Shown here in pieces: positions 17,662 to 30,576 of a stretch of DNA of 64,000 bases (positions are counted from its first letter, which is position 1; each line of letters starts with the position of its first letter). The DNA comes from Chromohalobacter sp. 11-W (lineage in GTDB: Bacteria > Pseudomonadota > Gammaproteobacteria > Pseudomonadales > Halomonadaceae). Both the position numbers and the translations under genes were made by a program. Location of the stretch: contig NZ_JARANZ010000003.1 of the NCBI RefSeq assembly GCF_029889905.1, forward strand, positions 1 through 64,000, written 5' to 3'. The notes under the pieces are model-generated. The model saw only the letters and a program-made list of their open reading frames with translations, was not told the origin of the DNA and did no database searches.

Positions 17662-18843
17662 ATGGAAGACGTGGTGATCGTAGCCGCACGGCGCACCGCC
17701 ATCGGCAGTTTCGGCGGCGCCCTCGCCAGCCTCCCCGCGACCCAGCTCGGCGCCACGGTCATCGCGGACTTGCTCGCCCATACCGGCGTGGCGCCCGAAC
17801 AGGTCGACGAGGTTCTTCTAGGCCAGGTGTTGGCCGCCGGGTGCGGTCAGAACCCTGCCCGCCAAGCGGCAATAAACGCCGGGCTGCCCTCCGCCGTACC
17901 CGCGATGACCATCAATAAGGTCTGCGGCTCGGGGCTCAAGGCCCTGCACCTAGCCACGCAGGCCATCCGCTGTGGCGACGCTGAGCTAATCATTGCCGGT
18001 GGCCAAGAAAACATGTCGCTGTCCCCGCATGTGCTGCCGAACTCGCGTACCGGCCAACGCATGGGCGACTGGACGGCGGTGGACACGATGATTCGCGACG
18101 GTCTATGGGACGCCTTCAACGATATTCACATGGGCATTACCGCCGAGAATCTTGCCGCCAAATACGCCATCACCCGCGAAGACATGGACGCCTTTGCCGC
18201 CGCCTCCCAACAAAAAGCTACCGCAGCCATCGAGGAAGGCCGTTTCGCCGGACAGATCGTGCCGGTCGAGATCCCTCAGCGCAAGGGCGATCCGCTCCAC
18301 GTCACCACCGACGAAGGACCGCGCGCAGGCGTGACCGCCGAACAGCTCGCCGGCATGCGCCCCGCCTTCAAGCGCGATGGCACCGTTACTGCCGGCAATG
18401 CCTCCTCGCTCAACGACGGCGCCGCCGTGACCATGCTCTGCTCGGCAAAGAAAGCGAAAGCCCTGGGGCTGGAGCCTCTCGCGGTGATCAAGGCCTACGC
18501 CAACGCTGGAGTCGACCCCGCGATCATGGGCATCGGCCCTGCCCCCGCTACGCGGCGTTGCCTGGAACGCGCGGGCTGGTCACTCGACGAACTGGACCTG
18601 ATCGAGGCCAACGAGGCCTTCGCCGCCCAGGCACTCGCCGTCAACAAGGAGCTCGGCTGGGACCCAGCCAAGATCAATGTCAATGGCGGCGCCATCGCGC
18701 TGGGACACCCCATCGGTGCCTCCGGCTGCCGCATCCTGGTGACGCTGTTGCATGAGATGATCGCCCGCGACGCCAAGAAAGGGCTGGCGACGCTATGCAT
18801 CGGCGGAGGCCAAGGCGTGGCGCTGGCCATCGAACGCCCATAA
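17662..18843 (+). CDS. Acetyl-CoA C-acetyltransferase (thiolase)
   Basis: This biosynthetic-type thiolase condenses two acetyl-CoA to acetoacetyl-CoA, or runs the reverse reaction. The 393-residue protein has the acyl-enzyme cysteine in [10 protein letters not shown] (Cys88), the catalytic His in [14 protein letters not shown], and the second Cys in [14 protein letters not shown]. The block [10 protein letters not shown] followed by R.G..MGDW is typical of the PhaA/AtoB group. CAGGAG precedes the ATG. No polyhydroxyalkanoate synthase or reductase is adjacent, so whether it serves polymer formation or ketone-body and amino-acid breakdown cannot be told here. Confidence 0.92.
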   Translation: MEDVVIVAARRTAIGSFGGALASLPATQLGATVIADLLAHTGVAPEQVDEVLLGQVLAAGCGQNPARQAAINAGLPSAVPAMTINKVCGSGLKALHLATQAIRCGDAELIIAGGQENMSLSPHVLPNSRTGQRMGDWTAVDTMIRDGLWDAFNDIHMGITAENLAAKYAITREDMDAFAAASQQKATAAIEEGRFAGQIVPVEIPQRKGDPLHVTTDEGPRAGVTAEQLAGMRPAFKRDGTVTAGNASSLNDGAAVTMLCSAKKAKALGLEPLAVIKAYANAGVDPAIMGIGPAPATRRCLERAGWSLDELDLIEANEAFAAQALAVNKELGWDPAKINVNGGAIALGHPIGASGCRILVTLLHEMIARDAKKGLATLCIGGGQGVALAIERP

Positions 18844-18921
18844 GGCGCTTACGGAAACGCTGTTTTGTAACTCTACGTCAAGCCGGTGAACTTTTCGATT
18901 CTCCTGCCTGCCCAACCGTTT

Positions 18922-18942
18922 ACGACGCCCAAGCGGCGTCGT
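18922..18942 (+). terminator. Hairpin after the thiolase gene
   Basis: An 8-bp perfect stem ACGACGCC/GGCGTCGT with a CAAGC loop is followed by ATTCGTCTT, about 80 bp after the thiolase stop. The weak T-tract makes it a doubtful but plausible terminator. Confidence 0.45.
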
Positions 18943-18976
18943 ATTCGTCTTGGCTTCAACAGGAAATGTCATCGGT

Positions 18977-20014
18977 ATGTTGATTTCGGTGCAGGCATTA
19001 CGTGCGTTTGCGGCATGGGTGGTCGTCTTCCACCACTTCGTGCAGGTCTTTTTCGACTTCGATACCAACAATGCCTTCGAGCACCTTCTCGCCACCCGAG
19101 GTCAAATGGGTGTGGATATCTTTTTCATCATCAGTGGCTTCGTCATCTATGCCGCCACGGCGCGCCGCACACCTTCCAGCGGGGAGTTTCTCCTCCAGCG
19201 GGCAGCGCGCATCGTACCCGCCTACTGGCTTTATACCGCCATCACGGCAGGTATCGTCTATCTTTCGCAGGATGTCATGCCAGACTACGGGCTGGACCTC
19301 AAAAGCCTGGTGATGTCGCTTTTCTTCCTGCCGACCGAGAATCCCGCTGGCTATGGGTACTATCCAACCTTACCCGTGGGATGGACGCTCAACTTCGAAA
19401 TGCTGTTCTACCTGGTGTTTGCAGGCTCCTTGCTGGTCAATAAACATCTACGCCTGTGGCTACTGGCCTTGGTGCTGATCGCGATCAGCGCCTGGCTCGC
19501 GGAGCGTCCACTATTGAGCGACTTCTACCACGACCCGATCATCTACAACTTCTTGCTCGGCCTGGGGGTCGGCATCGTCTATCGCCGCGGCTGGTTGCCC
19601 CAGGGGCGCTGGCTCCCGGCTGGTATCGCCTTGGTGGCATTCACGCTGCTCATGCAGTTCGATGACCCCCAAGGCATGACGCGCTTCCTGGCCTGGGGAT
19701 TACCCAGCACGGTGCTGCTTTGCGCGTTCATCGCCATGGAGCCGCTGTTCGCCGGCAACCGGGTGATCAAGGCGCTGGGGGATTGGTCCTATTCGACCTA
19801 CCTGCTTCATGTGATCGTGCTGTGGACGGCGCAATACACCTTGCGCGAACACGTCGGCCTCCCGCCCTACGCGACCTTGGCCATCTGCTTGCCGCTCATC
19901 GCCGTGTTGTCCTGGGCCAGCTTCGAGTTCATCGAAAAGGGACTTTCACGCCGCTTGCGCCAGTGGATGCCCAAGCGCCGCTCGCCGCCTGCCGCAAACG
20001 CCTATTCAGCTTGA
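18977..20014 (+). CDS. Acyltransferase family 3 membrane protein
   Basis: This integral-membrane O-acyltransferase has about ten hydrophobic segments and belongs to the family that acetylates or succinylates surface sugars and lipids (OafA/WecH-like). The 345-residue protein opens with the family N-terminus ISVQALRAFAAWVVVFHHF, with the candidate catalytic His at 19-20, and continues with GVDIFFIISGFVIY and RAARIVPAYW. The start at 18977 suits the family; AGGA lies 12 bases upstream. It stands alone between the thiolase and pnp with no polysaccharide genes nearby, so its substrate cannot be inferred. Confidence 0.85.
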   Translation: MLISVQALRAFAAWVVVFHHFVQVFFDFDTNNAFEHLLATRGQMGVDIFFIISGFVIYAATARRTPSSGEFLLQRAARIVPAYWLYTAITAGIVYLSQDVMPDYGLDLKSLVMSLFFLPTENPAGYGYYPTLPVGWTLNFEMLFYLVFAGSLLVNKHLRLWLLALVLIAISAWLAERPLLSDFYHDPIIYNFLLGLGVGIVYRRGWLPQGRWLPAGIALVAFTLLMQFDDPQGMTRFLAWGLPSTVLLCAFIAMEPLFAGNRVIKALGDWSYSTYLLHVIVLWTAQYTLREHVGLPPYATLAICLPLIAVLSWASFEFIEKGLSRRLRQWMPKRRSPPAANAYSA

Positions 20015-20031
20015 GGCGTCGCTAACGTAAA

Positions 20032-20061
20032 AAGCCCCGTACACCAAGGTGTACGGGGCTT
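20032..20061 (-). terminator. Terminator of pnp (bidirectional hairpin)
   Basis: A 14-bp perfect stem AAGCCCCGTACACC/GGTGTACGGGGCTT with a two-base centre lies between convergent genes. Read leftward it is followed by TTTTTAC, a good U-tract for pnp; the rightward tract is weak. Confidence 0.85.
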
Positions 20062-20085
20062 CATCAAGCGCTGGGAGCGGATCGC

Positions 20086-22215
20086 TTATTCAGTCTCGGC
20101 CGGCGCTGCCTCGAAAGCCGCTTTTTCTTCCGCGGTGATTTCCTTGATGGAAAGCTTCACGCGGTTGCGGTTATCGATATCGAGCACCTTGACGATGACT
20201 TCCTGGTCCTCGCTGAGATAGTCGCGCACGTCGTTGACGCGCTCGGGGACGATCTGCGAGATATGCACCAGGCCGTCGGTGCCCGGCATGAAGGTGACGA
20301 AGGCACCGAAGTCGGTGATACGCGCGACCTTGCCCTGATAGAGCTTGCCGATCTCGGGCTCAGCGGTAATCGCCAGCACGGTATCGATCGCCGCCTTGGC
20401 AGCTTTCTTGTCCTCGGCGTAGATGCGCACGGTGCCGTCGTCGTCGAGGTCGATGGAAGCACCGGTATCATCGCAAATTTTGCGAATGGTCGCGCCACCC
20501 TTACCGATCACGTCACGAATCTTGTCCGGGGCGATCTTGACCGTGGCCATCGACGGCGCGTTGTCGGACACTTCGCTACGGCTCTGGCCGATGACAGTGC
20601 TCATCTGCTCGAGAATATGCAGGCGCGCCTCGTGCGCTTGCTGCAGCGCGGTCTCCATGATCTCTTCGTTGATGCCCTCGATCTTGATATCCATCTGCAG
20701 GGCCGTCACGCCAGCGGTAGAACCCGCCACCTTGAAGTCCATGTCGCCAAGATGGTCTTCGTCACCGAGGATGTCGGTCAATACCGCAAAGCCGTCGTCA
20801 TCCTTGACCAGGCCCATGGCGATACCCGCCACCGGGGCCTTGAGCGGGACGCCGGCGTCCATCAATGCGAGGGAAGAACCGCATACCGAGGCCATGGAGC
20901 TGGAGCCGTTGGATTCAGTGATTTCAGACACCACGCGAATGGTGTAGGGGAAATCTTCCTCGTTGGGCAGTACCGCCTGAACACCACGCCGCGCGAGGCG
21001 ACCGTGACCGATCTCGCGGCGCTTGGGCCCACCCATGAAACCGGCTTCGCCCACGCTGTAGGGAGGGAAGTTGTAGTGCAGCAGGAAACGGTCCTTGCGC
21101 TCGCCTTCCAGCGACTCGATCAGCTGCGCATCCCGCAGCGTTCCCAGGGTCGCGACCACGATCGCCTGGGTCTCGCCTCGCGTGAATACCGCCGAACCAT
21201 GTGTCTTGGGCAGATTGCCAACTTCGATCGCCAGCGGACGCACGGTCTTGTGATCGCGGCCATCGATGCGCGGCTCACCCTTGATCACCCGTGAACGTAC
21301 CACCCGTTTCTCGAGGCCCGCAAAGCCACCCTTGACCTCGTCAGCATCGAACTGACCTTGCTCTTCACCGGCCAGTTGCGCGACCGCCTCATCCTTCAAA
21401 GCGGACAAGGCATCCTGACGCTCCATCTTGTCGGTAATGCGATAGGCCTCGCCGATCTTGGTCTCGAAGCCGGCCGCCAGGGCCTCCTTGAGCGTCGTGT
21501 TCTCGGTGGCGGGTTGCCACTCCCAACGCGGCTTGCCGGCTTCGGCGGTCAGCTCGTCGATGGCGGCGATCGCGGTCTGCATTTCCTGATGGCCGAAAAG
21601 CACCGCGCCGAGCATTTCATCCTCGAGCAGTTCGTTGGCCTCGGACTCAACCATTAGCACGGCCTTACCGGTACCGGCCACGACCATGTTCAGCTCGGAG
21701 CTGCCAAGCTCTTCCACCGTCGGGTTGAGGAAGTAGCCATTGTCTTCGGTGAAGCCAACGCGCGCGGCCGCAATCGGACCATTGAAGGGGACCCCGGAGA
21801 TGGCCAGCGCCGCGGACGTACCTAGCATCGCCGCGATGTCCGGATCATGATTGCGATCGGTGGAGAGCACCGTACACACGACCTGCACCTCGTTCATGAA
21901 CCCCTTGGGGAACAGCGGGCGGATCGGCCGATCGATCAAACGCGAGGTGAGGGTTTCCTTTTCGGTAGGGCGGCCTTCACGCTTGAAGAAACCACCGGGG
22001 ATCTTGCCCACGGCGTAGGTTTTTTCCTGATAGTGGACAGAAAGCGGGAAGAAGGGTTGCGCGGGGTTGGCGTCTTTCTTGGCCACCACGGTGCACAGCA
22101 CCACGGTGTCGTCCATGGTCACCATCACGGCACCGGTGGCCTGGCGGGCAATGCGACCCGTTTCCAGGGTCACGGTGCTGCGACCGTATTGAAACGTTTT
22201 TTTGACCGGGTTCAC
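20086..22215 (-). CDS. pnp: Polynucleotide phosphorylase
   Basis: PNPase is a trimeric 3'-5' phosphorolytic exoribonuclease and degradosome component that degrades mRNA and can also make heteropolymeric tails. The 709-residue protein has two RNase PH domains, a KH domain ([20 protein letters not shown], around residues 555-600) and a C-terminal S1 domain ([13 protein letters not shown], around 620-690). Length and domain order are standard. It follows rpsO on the same strand, past a hairpin; in E. coli this spacer is an RNase III site for autoregulation, which could not be confirmed here. Confidence 0.97.
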   Translation of the reverse strand: MNPVKKTFQYGRSTVTLETGRIARQATGAVMVTMDDTVVLCTVVAKKDANPAQPFFPLSVHYQEKTYAVGKIPGGFFKREGRPTEKETLTSRLIDRPIRPLFPKGFMNEVQVVCTVLSTDRNHDPDIAAMLGTSAALAISGVPFNGPIAAARVGFTEDNGYFLNPTVEELGSSELNMVVAGTGKAVLMVESEANELLEDEMLGAVLFGHQEMQTAIAAIDELTAEAGKPRWEWQPATENTTLKEALAAGFETKIGEAYRITDKMERQDALSALKDEAVAQLAGEEQGQFDADEVKGGFAGLEKRVVRSRVIKGEPRIDGRDHKTVRPLAIEVGNLPKTHGSAVFTRGETQAIVVATLGTLRDAQLIESLEGERKDRFLLHYNFPPYSVGEAGFMGGPKRREIGHGRLARRGVQAVLPNEEDFPYTIRVVSEITESNGSSSMASVCGSSLALMDAGVPLKAPVAGIAMGLVKDDDGFAVLTDILGDEDHLGDMDFKVAGSTAGVTALQMDIKIEGINEEIMETALQQAHEARLHILEQMSTVIGQSRSEVSDNAPSMATVKIAPDKIRDVIGKGGATIRKICDDTGASIDLDDDGTVRIYAEDKKAAKAAIDTVLAITAEPEIGKLYQGKVARITDFGAFVTFMPGTDGLVHISQIVPERVNDVRDYLSEDQEVIVKVLDIDNRNRVKLSIKEITAEEKAAFEAAPAETE

Positions 22216-22329
22216 GGCAATGTCCTTAACTTTTCATCTCATGTATGGGTCGTCTCGACTCGGCGACCATTTTAGGAGTTCACGCGCCACGGGGCCACTC
22301 ATTACGACACGCAGGACCGGCGAAACAAA

Positions 22330-22359
22330 AAACGGGCAGCCCCGGAGGACTGCCCGTTT
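22330..22359 (-). terminator. Terminator after rpsO
   Basis: A 10-bp stem AAACGGGCAG/CTGCCCGTTT with a 10-base loop is followed leftward by a run of T (TTTTTTGTTT). It lies between rpsO and pnp and probably attenuates read-through into pnp. Confidence 0.8.
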
Positions 22360-22466
22360 CAAACAACCATGCGTCGGCGCTAGCGTGAAAGACCTTCGCG
22401 ACCCTGGCATGCAGGTGTAATACCCTCATGGCATCTACACCGACTCTGTCGCGAACGAGACTTTCC

Positions 22467-22736
22467 TTAGCGGCGCAGGCCGAGACGCTGGATCAACGAC
22501 TGATAACGCCCGAGATCCTTGCGCTTCAGGTAATCCAGCAGCTTGCGACGCTGGTTGACCATGCGAATCAGGCCACGACGAGAGTGGTGATCCTGCTTGT
22601 TGCTCTTGAAGTGATCCTGCAAGCCATCGATGTTGGCGGATAGCAGGGCCACCTGTACTTCAGGGGAACCGGTATCGCTTTCGCCACGACCGTATTCGTC
22701 AACGATGGCGGCTTTCTGTTCAGCGGTCAGTGCCAT
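22467..22736 (-). CDS. rpsO: 30S ribosomal protein S15
   Basis: S15 binds 16S rRNA early in assembly of the central domain of the 30S subunit and forms a bridge to the 50S. The 89-residue protein shows the whole family pattern, from [19 protein letters not shown] to [33 protein letters not shown] stands before the ATG. It lies in the conserved truB-rpsO-pnp order. Confidence 0.98.
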   Translation of the reverse strand: MALTAEQKAAIVDEYGRGESDTGSPEVQVALLSANIDGLQDHFKSNKQDHHSRRGLIRMVNQRRKLLDYLKRKDLGRYQSLIQRLGLRR

Positions 22737-22908
22737 TTCTCTCTCCAGTAAACAATATGCCTGAGCAATGAATGTCGGAGACCACGCATATTTGCAGTCT
22801 CCAGGTACTGCCCGCGCAATACGGGCGCCATGTAAAAGGCCTGGCCTTCATGCGCACCGATGATATCGGTGCGCCCCGGCGCACATGGCACGCGCCGGGG
22901 TTCACGCC

Positions 22909-23832
22909 TCACTCGCGAACGGGCGAGGCGGTATTCCGTAAGCGTCGCGGCATGACTTCCCCAGGTGTCGTAACGCTCACGAGCCCAAGGAAAACACCGT
23001 CGTGGTAGAGCCGCGCCGTCTCGTCTGGAGCCAATGCCCCAGTTTCAACCCGAGCCCGCTGCCCATGCAGAAGCCGCCGCGACTCGATCGCTGCCACCTC
23101 AAGCGATGGCACATGGGGCAACATCGCATCGACAGGCAACAACCGTGCCTGACGCGAGGCGCCGTCCATTTGCTCGAGCGCCTCGAAGCCCTGCATGGCA
23201 TCGGCGTCGAACGGTCCACTACGCAGCCGACGCAGGGACGTAATGTGCGCGCCACATCCTAGCGCCCGACCGATATCCTCGGCCAGAGTACGGATGTAGG
23301 TGCCCTTGCTGCAGCGAACCTCGAGTTCGAAACCTTCGGTCTCATACGACAGCAGGCGCATATCATAAACCTTCACGCGGCGCGCCGCACGCTCGACCTG
23401 CTTGCCTTCGCGCGCCAGCTCGTAGAGTGGGCGCCCTTGGTGCTTGAGTGCCGAGTACATCGGCGGCACCTGCTCGATGTCGCCGCGAAACCGTGCCAGC
23501 ACAGCCTCGATATCGTGCTCGGCGAGGGCCGGTACCGAATGACGCTCGACTAAAGTACCTTCTGCGTCACCGGTATCGGTGGTCTCGCCTAGCCTGACAC
23601 GCGTGCGATACGTCTTATCGGCATCGAGCAAATAGGCAGAAAACTTGGTCGCCTCACCAAAGCAGATCGGCAGCAAGCCAGTTGCCATGGGGTCCAGCGT
23701 ACCGGTATGCCCAGCCTTTTGCGCCTCGTACAGACGGCGTACCTGTTGCAAGGCATGGTTAGACGAAATGCCCTGCGCCTTATCGAGCAGTAGCACGCCA
23801 TCTACCGCTATGCCACGACGGCGTCTCACCAT
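22909..23832 (-). CDS. truB: tRNA pseudouridine-55 synthase
   Basis: TruB makes the universal pseudouridine at position 55 in the T loop of tRNAs and acts as a tRNA chaperone. The 307-residue protein has the catalytic aspartate in KAGHTGTLDPMATG (about residues 41-54), then YSALK and KGTYIRTLAEDIG, and a short C-terminal PUA-like segment. The ATG at 23832 overlaps the rbfA stop (TGATG); a TTG one codon earlier is a less likely start. Confidence 0.96.
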   Translation of the reverse strand: MVRRRRGIAVDGVLLLDKAQGISSNHALQQVRRLYEAQKAGHTGTLDPMATGLLPICFGEATKFSAYLLDADKTYRTRVRLGETTDTGDAEGTLVERHSVPALAEHDIEAVLARFRGDIEQVPPMYSALKHQGRPLYELAREGKQVERAARRVKVYDMRLLSYETEGFELEVRCSKGTYIRTLAEDIGRALGCGAHITSLRRLRSGPFDADAMQGFEALEQMDGASRQARLLPVDAMLPHVPSLEVAAIESRRLLHGQRARVETGALAPDETARLYHDGVFLGLVSVTTPGEVMPRRLRNTASPVRE

Positions 23833-24230
23833 CAACGAACCTCGTCTTCGGCATCGTCATCGTCGTGACGGCGACGATCATCGGCCACCGCCTCGTCGAT
23901 CAAGGATGACAGACGCTGACCGCGCACAACGCTTTCATCGTAATGAAAGCGCAGTTCCGGCACATGGCGGAGCTTGACGCGATTGGCGATCTGACTGCGC
24001 AGGAACCCTCGCGCATGACGCAGCACCTTGAGGTTTTCATCGATGCGCGCGGCATCGTTCTCACCCAATAGCGTGATGTAGATGTCAGCATAGCCCAGAT
24101 CGCGACTGACCTTCACCGCACTCACGGTGACCATCCCCAGGCGTGGATCCTTGATCTCACGCTGGATGAGGACGGCCAACTCCTGCTGGAGTTGATCGGC
24201 CACACGATCGGTACGTTTGAATTCGCGCAT
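23832..24230 (-). CDS. rbfA: Ribosome-binding factor A
   Basis: RbfA is a KH-like cold-shock factor that helps mature the 5' end of 16S rRNA in the 30S subunit. The 132-residue protein starts MREFKRTDRVADQLQQELA and has the core IKDPRLGMVTVSAVKVSRDLGYADIY in the middle. Its last 20 residues are rich in Asp and Arg (DDRRRHDDDDAEDE), an acidic tail longer than in E. coli, in keeping with a salt-adapted proteome. It is coupled to truB by a one-base overlap. Confidence 0.96.
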   Translation of the reverse strand: MREFKRTDRVADQLQQELAVLIQREIKDPRLGMVTVSAVKVSRDLGYADIYITLLGENDAARIDENLKVLRHARGFLRSQIANRVKLRHVPELRFHYDESVVRGQRLSSLIDEAVADDRRRHDDDDAEDEVR

Positions 24231-24286
24231 CGTTATCTCCCGCGATTCGCCATTCGGATGGCGGACGACGCGTCGTCCGCCATACC

Positions 24287-26842
<2,556 letters not shown>

Positions 26843-26869
26843 TACGACCCTCCTGAGCCCGTGACCAGA

Positions 26870-28363
26870 TTACTGTTCGCTCTCGAACCAAGGCGCACGA
26901 GCGGTCATTATCAGCGCCGCAGCGCGCTCTTCGTCCACATCGTCGATGTCCTTGAGATCATCGATGGACTGCTCGGCCAAATCTTCACGAGTGACGATCC
27001 CTCGGCTGGCGAGCGTGAATGCCAAGTGACGCTCCATGCCCTCCATTTCAAGGAGGTCGTCGTCTGGCTGCGCACCGTCCAGCGCCTCTTCTGAGGCAAT
27101 GGCCAGCGTCAGCAACTCGTCCTTGGCTCGAGCGCGCAGCGTTTCGATCAGTGCTTCATCTAATTCCTCGATTTCGAGCAATTCCTCAAGCGGCACGTAG
27201 GCCAGCTCTTCGAGCGAGGTAAAACCCTCCTCGACCAGCAGACGAGCCAGTTCCTCGTCGACTTCGAGATGATTGATGAAGTACTCGATCAGGCTGTCGA
27301 TTTCTTGCTCGCGCTTGCCTTCGGCCTCTTCCTCGGTCATCACGTTGAGCGTCCAGCCCGTCAGCTCGGAAGCCAGGCGAACGTTCTGGCCGCTGCGGCC
27401 GATGGCCTGCGCCAGGTTATCCTCGGCGACGGCGACATCCATGGAGTGGGCGTCTTCGTCGACAAGAATGGAACCGACTTCCGCAGGCGCCATGGCGTTG
27501 ATCACCAATTGCGCCGGGTTGTCGTCCCAGGTAATGATGTCCACGCGCTCGTTACCCAGCTCATTGGACACCGCTTGCACACGCGAACCGCGCATGCCGA
27601 CACACGCACCGACCGGGTCGATACGCTTGTCGTTGGTCTTCACCGCGATCTTGGCGCGTGCGCCCGGATCGCGCGCCGCCCCTTTGATCTCGATCAATTG
27701 CTCAGCAATTTCAGGTACTTCTATCTTGAAGAGCTCGACGATCATCTCAGGGCGCGTACGCGTCAGAATCAACTGCGAACCACGCGCCTCGGCATCGACT
27801 TTCCACAACAGGGCACGTACCCGCTCGTTCATGCGGTAACGTTCGCCGGGGATCATTTCACTACGCGGTAGGAAAGCCTCGGCGTTCTCCCCCAGATCGA
27901 CCACCAACCCTTCACGCGTGGTCTTTTTGACGATGCCCGCCACCAGTTCGCCTTCACGCTCGGCGTACTGGCGCACGACCTCGGCCCGTTCGGCTTCGCG
28001 CACTTTCTGCACGATGACCTGCTTGGCGGTCTGGGCGGCGATGCGCCCGAAAGCCACCGATTCGACCTGCTCTTCGACCACATCACCGAGAGCCAGCGGC
28101 GGATCGCGACGCTCTGCCTCGGAGAACGGAATCTCGCTATCCGGATTCTCGAACGTGTCGTCGTCGACGACGGTCCAGCGACGGAAGGTTTCATAGTCGC
28201 CAGTCACGCGGTCGATCTTGACGCGGGCGCTCACTTCCTGGCCGTCGAAACGCTTACGCGATGCACTCGCCAGCGCCGACTCCACGGCCTCGAAGATCAC
28301 CTCTCGCGGCACCCCCTTTTCGTTCGAGATCGCATCCACGACTAGCAGAATCTCTTTACTCAT
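26870..28363 (-). CDS. nusA: Transcription elongation factor NusA
   Basis: NusA binds RNA polymerase and modulates pausing, termination and antitermination, including in rRNA operons. The 497-residue protein has the N-terminal polymerase-binding domain, an S1 domain ([21 protein letters not shown]), two KH domains ([34 protein letters not shown]) and two acidic C-terminal repeats ([16 protein letters not shown] and the similar block near 460) typical of gammaproteobacteria. It lies between rimP and infB as in E. coli. Confidence 0.98.
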   Translation of the reverse strand: MSKEILLVVDAISNEKGVPREVIFEAVESALASASRKRFDGQEVSARVKIDRVTGDYETFRRWTVVDDDTFENPDSEIPFSEAERRDPPLALGDVVEEQVESVAFGRIAAQTAKQVIVQKVREAERAEVVRQYAEREGELVAGIVKKTTREGLVVDLGENAEAFLPRSEMIPGERYRMNERVRALLWKVDAEARGSQLILTRTRPEMIVELFKIEVPEIAEQLIEIKGAARDPGARAKIAVKTNDKRIDPVGACVGMRGSRVQAVSNELGNERVDIITWDDNPAQLVINAMAPAEVGSILVDEDAHSMDVAVAEDNLAQAIGRSGQNVRLASELTGWTLNVMTEEEAEGKREQEIDSLIEYFINHLEVDEELARLLVEEGFTSLEELAYVPLEELLEIEELDEALIETLRARAKDELLTLAIASEEALDGAQPDDDLLEMEGMERHLAFTLASRGIVTREDLAEQSIDDLKDIDDVDEERAAALIMTARAPWFESEQ

Positions 28364-28389
28364 GCCTATGCCTCGTAGAAAAGCTGTCC

Positions 28390-28851
28390 TTAATTATCGA
28401 ACTGAGGCACCACCCGCGCCTGCTCGATGCTTTCGACCGGAAAGCAATATTCTTGTCCGTCGAGTTGCAGCAGAATCTCGTCGCCCTCGACACCCGCCAG
28501 TTGTCCCTGAAACTTGCGACGCCCTTCGAAGGGAGCGCTCAACTTCACCTTGACATGGCTGCCCTTGAAACGCGCGAACTGATCGAGCGTGAACAGAGGG
28601 CGATCCATTCCCGGCGATGAGACCTCCAAGCGATATTCTCCCGCGATGGGGTCTTCTACATCCAACACGCCACTGACTTGACGGCTGACTGACGCGCAGT
28701 CATCCACGGTCACGCCCTCAGCGCTTTCGATATAGATCACCAAACGGGAATGCTTACCCTGGGCGAGGTAATCAACTCCCCAGAGATCGAAGCCCATGGC
28801 CGTCACGACCGGCTCGATGAGCGTATTCAATGCAGCGTGCTTATTTGCCAC
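28390..28851 (-). CDS. rimP: Ribosome maturation factor RimP
   Basis: RimP assists maturation of the 30S subunit. The 153-residue protein has the N-terminal alpha/beta domain with [23 protein letters not shown] and the C-terminal SH3-like domain ([21 protein letters not shown]). It is the first protein gene after the two tRNAs and is transcribed with nusA and infB. The preceding terminator suggests that part of its expression comes by read-through from the tRNA unit, as for metY in E. coli. Confidence 0.95.
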   Translation of the reverse strand: MANKHAALNTLIEPVVTAMGFDLWGVDYLAQGKHSRLVIYIESAEGVTVDDCASVSRQVSGVLDVEDPIAGEYRLEVSSPGMDRPLFTLDQFARFKGSHVKVKLSAPFEGRRKFQGQLAGVEGDEILLQLDGQEYCFPVESIEQARVVPQFDN

Positions 28852-28947
28852 AGACGGAGGCTCCCACTAGCAGTTGCATCAGGCACCTGACCAGGAGTAA
28901 AGAGGAAAGCTAGGTGGCTGATTGGCGTTATCGTCGCAAGTGATAAC

Positions 28948-28972
28948 AAAAAGCCCCTTCATAGGAAGGGGC
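28948..28972 (-). terminator. Terminator after the initiator tRNA
   Basis: An 8-bp stem GCCCCTTC/GAAGGGGC with a four-base loop is followed leftward by TTTTT. It sits between the initiator tRNA and rimP and should separate abundant tRNA transcripts from the rimP-nusA-infB mRNA. Confidence 0.85.
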
Positions 28973-28987
28973 CTTTCGTAAAAAACT

Positions 28988-29064
<77 letters not shown>

Positions 29065-29171
29065 TCAATGGCTGACGATTATACTGGCCACCTCTTGAAA
29101 GGTCAAGGTGTCGAACCATCGTCATAGCGTGCCAATCTTTAATTGGGTCAACAGCTTACATCGACTCAATG

Positions 29172-29258
29172 TGGTGCCGAAGGCGGGACTTGAACCCGCA
29201 CGACCATAAGGCCACTACCCCCTCAAGATAGCGTGTCTACCAATTCCACCACTTCGGC
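29172..29258 (-). tRNA. tRNA-Leu (GAG)
   Basis: This 87-nt class II tRNA has a long variable arm, an encoded CCA, and anticodon loop TTGAGGG giving anticodon GAG, which reads CUC and CUU. It stands between secG and the initiator tRNA, as leuU does in E. coli. Confidence 0.95.
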
Positions 29259-29398
29259 AACAGGGGCCAGGCTATCTCGATGCAGAACGCTTGGTACTTT
29301 TCGTCTGCATCGTTTCGCCTGCTAAACCGCTCATCATGATGCTAGCCAGATTGGTTTCGCACATTACTTGATGAGCTAACTCAATGACGGCATTGCAT

Positions 29399-29758
29399 TT
29401 ATTCGCCGCCGTCCTCGAGTACTGGCGCTGCATTCTCCTCGCTATCTCCCTCTTCGTCAATAGACGGCGAGGAATTTTGTTGCTCGACGACCTGCGCGTC
29501 GGGCACACCTTCCTGCGGCGCATCGCCCGCCTGTGAGACGAAATATGCCAGGCCCAGCGAGGTCACGAAGAAAATCGCCGCCAACACACCCGTCAATTTG
29601 GCCAGGAAGTTACCACTGCCTTGCGACCCGAAGACCGTTTGCGAAGCGCCGCCCCCGAAGGACGCGCCAGCATCGGCCCCCTTGCCCTGCTGCAGCAACA
29701 CCAATACCACCAGGGCAATGGCGATCGCCACATGAACCAACAACACCCCAATATACAT
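29399..29758 (-). CDS. secG: Protein translocase subunit SecG
   Basis: SecG is the small accessory subunit of the inner-membrane SecYEG channel. The 119-residue protein has two hydrophobic segments (about residues 2-22 and 52-72) joined by the family loop [31 protein letters not shown], shortened here to its ends: LLQQGKGAD and TVFGSQG. The C-terminal 40 residues form a very acidic tail, longer than usual. It lies directly after tpiA and before the tRNAs. Confidence 0.96.
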   Translation of the reverse strand: MYIGVLLVHVAIAIALVVLVLLQQGKGADAGASFGGGASQTVFGSQGSGNFLAKLTGVLAAIFFVTSLGLAYFVSQAGDAPQEGVPDAQVVEQQNSSPSIDEEGDSEENAAPVLEDGGE

Positions 29759-29762
29759 CGCG

Positions 29763-30512
29763 CTACCTTGCTGAATGACAAATGGCTAGAAAATCGTCGA
29801 CCTTGAGCGAAGCACCACCCACCAGGCCGCCGTCGATATCCGGCTGAGCCAGCAGTTCGGCCGCGTTGGCCGCGCTCATGCTGCCGCCGTAAAGCAACCG
29901 CATTGCCTGAGCCAGGTCGGGATCGAAACCGGACTGGTACTCGCGAATAGCGGCCATGACGTCTTGCGCTTGCTCAGGCGTCGCCGTGCGTCCCGTACCG
30001 ATGGCCCACACCGGCTCGTAAGCGATCGTCACCCGAGCGCGTTGCTCGGGCTCGAGAGGGGCCAACGCATGACCAACCTGGCGTAGCACGACATCAAAGG
30101 TATGCCCTGCATCGCGCTCCTCGAGCGTCTCGCCAACGCATAAAATCGGCTGAATGCCGACACTCAATGCTGCCAACAAGCGGTCATAGACGTCATCATC
30201 GGTTTCTCGATAAAGCGCACGCCGCTCCGAGTGGCCGACGAGCACATGCTCGACACCAAACTCTTTGAGCATACGCCCACTGACCTCGCCGGTGTGCGCA
30301 CCAGCATGCGAGGGGTTGAGCGTCTGCGCACCGAGCTGCACGGATACGTCGGCCAACGCGCGGCGCGCCGCATCGAGATAAGGAAATGGCGGCAGTATGA
30401 CGACGTCCAGCGAATCGGGAAGCGCGGTGTCGGCGAAGGCACGGCCGAACGCGTCCACCAGTGCGTGCGAGCCGTTCATCTTCCAATTGCCCGCGATCAG
30501 CGGCGTGCGCAT
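29763..30512 (-). CDS. tpiA: Triosephosphate isomerase
   Basis: TpiA interconverts dihydroxyacetone phosphate and glyceraldehyde-3-phosphate. The 249-residue TIM barrel has the catalytic Lys in GNWKMNG (near residue 11), His in VLVGHSERR (near 94) and Glu in [11 protein letters not shown] (near 166), with the phosphate-binding LYGGSM at the end. The start at 30512 gives the normal N-terminus; upstream extension has no resemblance. Only four bases separate its stop from secG. Confidence 0.97.
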   Translation of the reverse strand: MRTPLIAGNWKMNGSHALVDAFGRAFADTALPDSLDVVILPPFPYLDAARRALADVSVQLGAQTLNPSHAGAHTGEVSGRMLKEFGVEHVLVGHSERRALYRETDDDVYDRLLAALSVGIQPILCVGETLEERDAGHTFDVVLRQVGHALAPLEPEQRARVTIAYEPVWAIGTGRTATPEQAQDVMAAIREYQSGFDPDLAQAMRLLYGGSMSAANAAELLAQPDIDGGLVGGASLKVDDFLAICHSAR

Positions 30513-30576
30513 AGAACAGTCCTCCGAATGGAGCGCCATGGTATAGGAGGCGTATTGACAACACAATATGCGCGCC

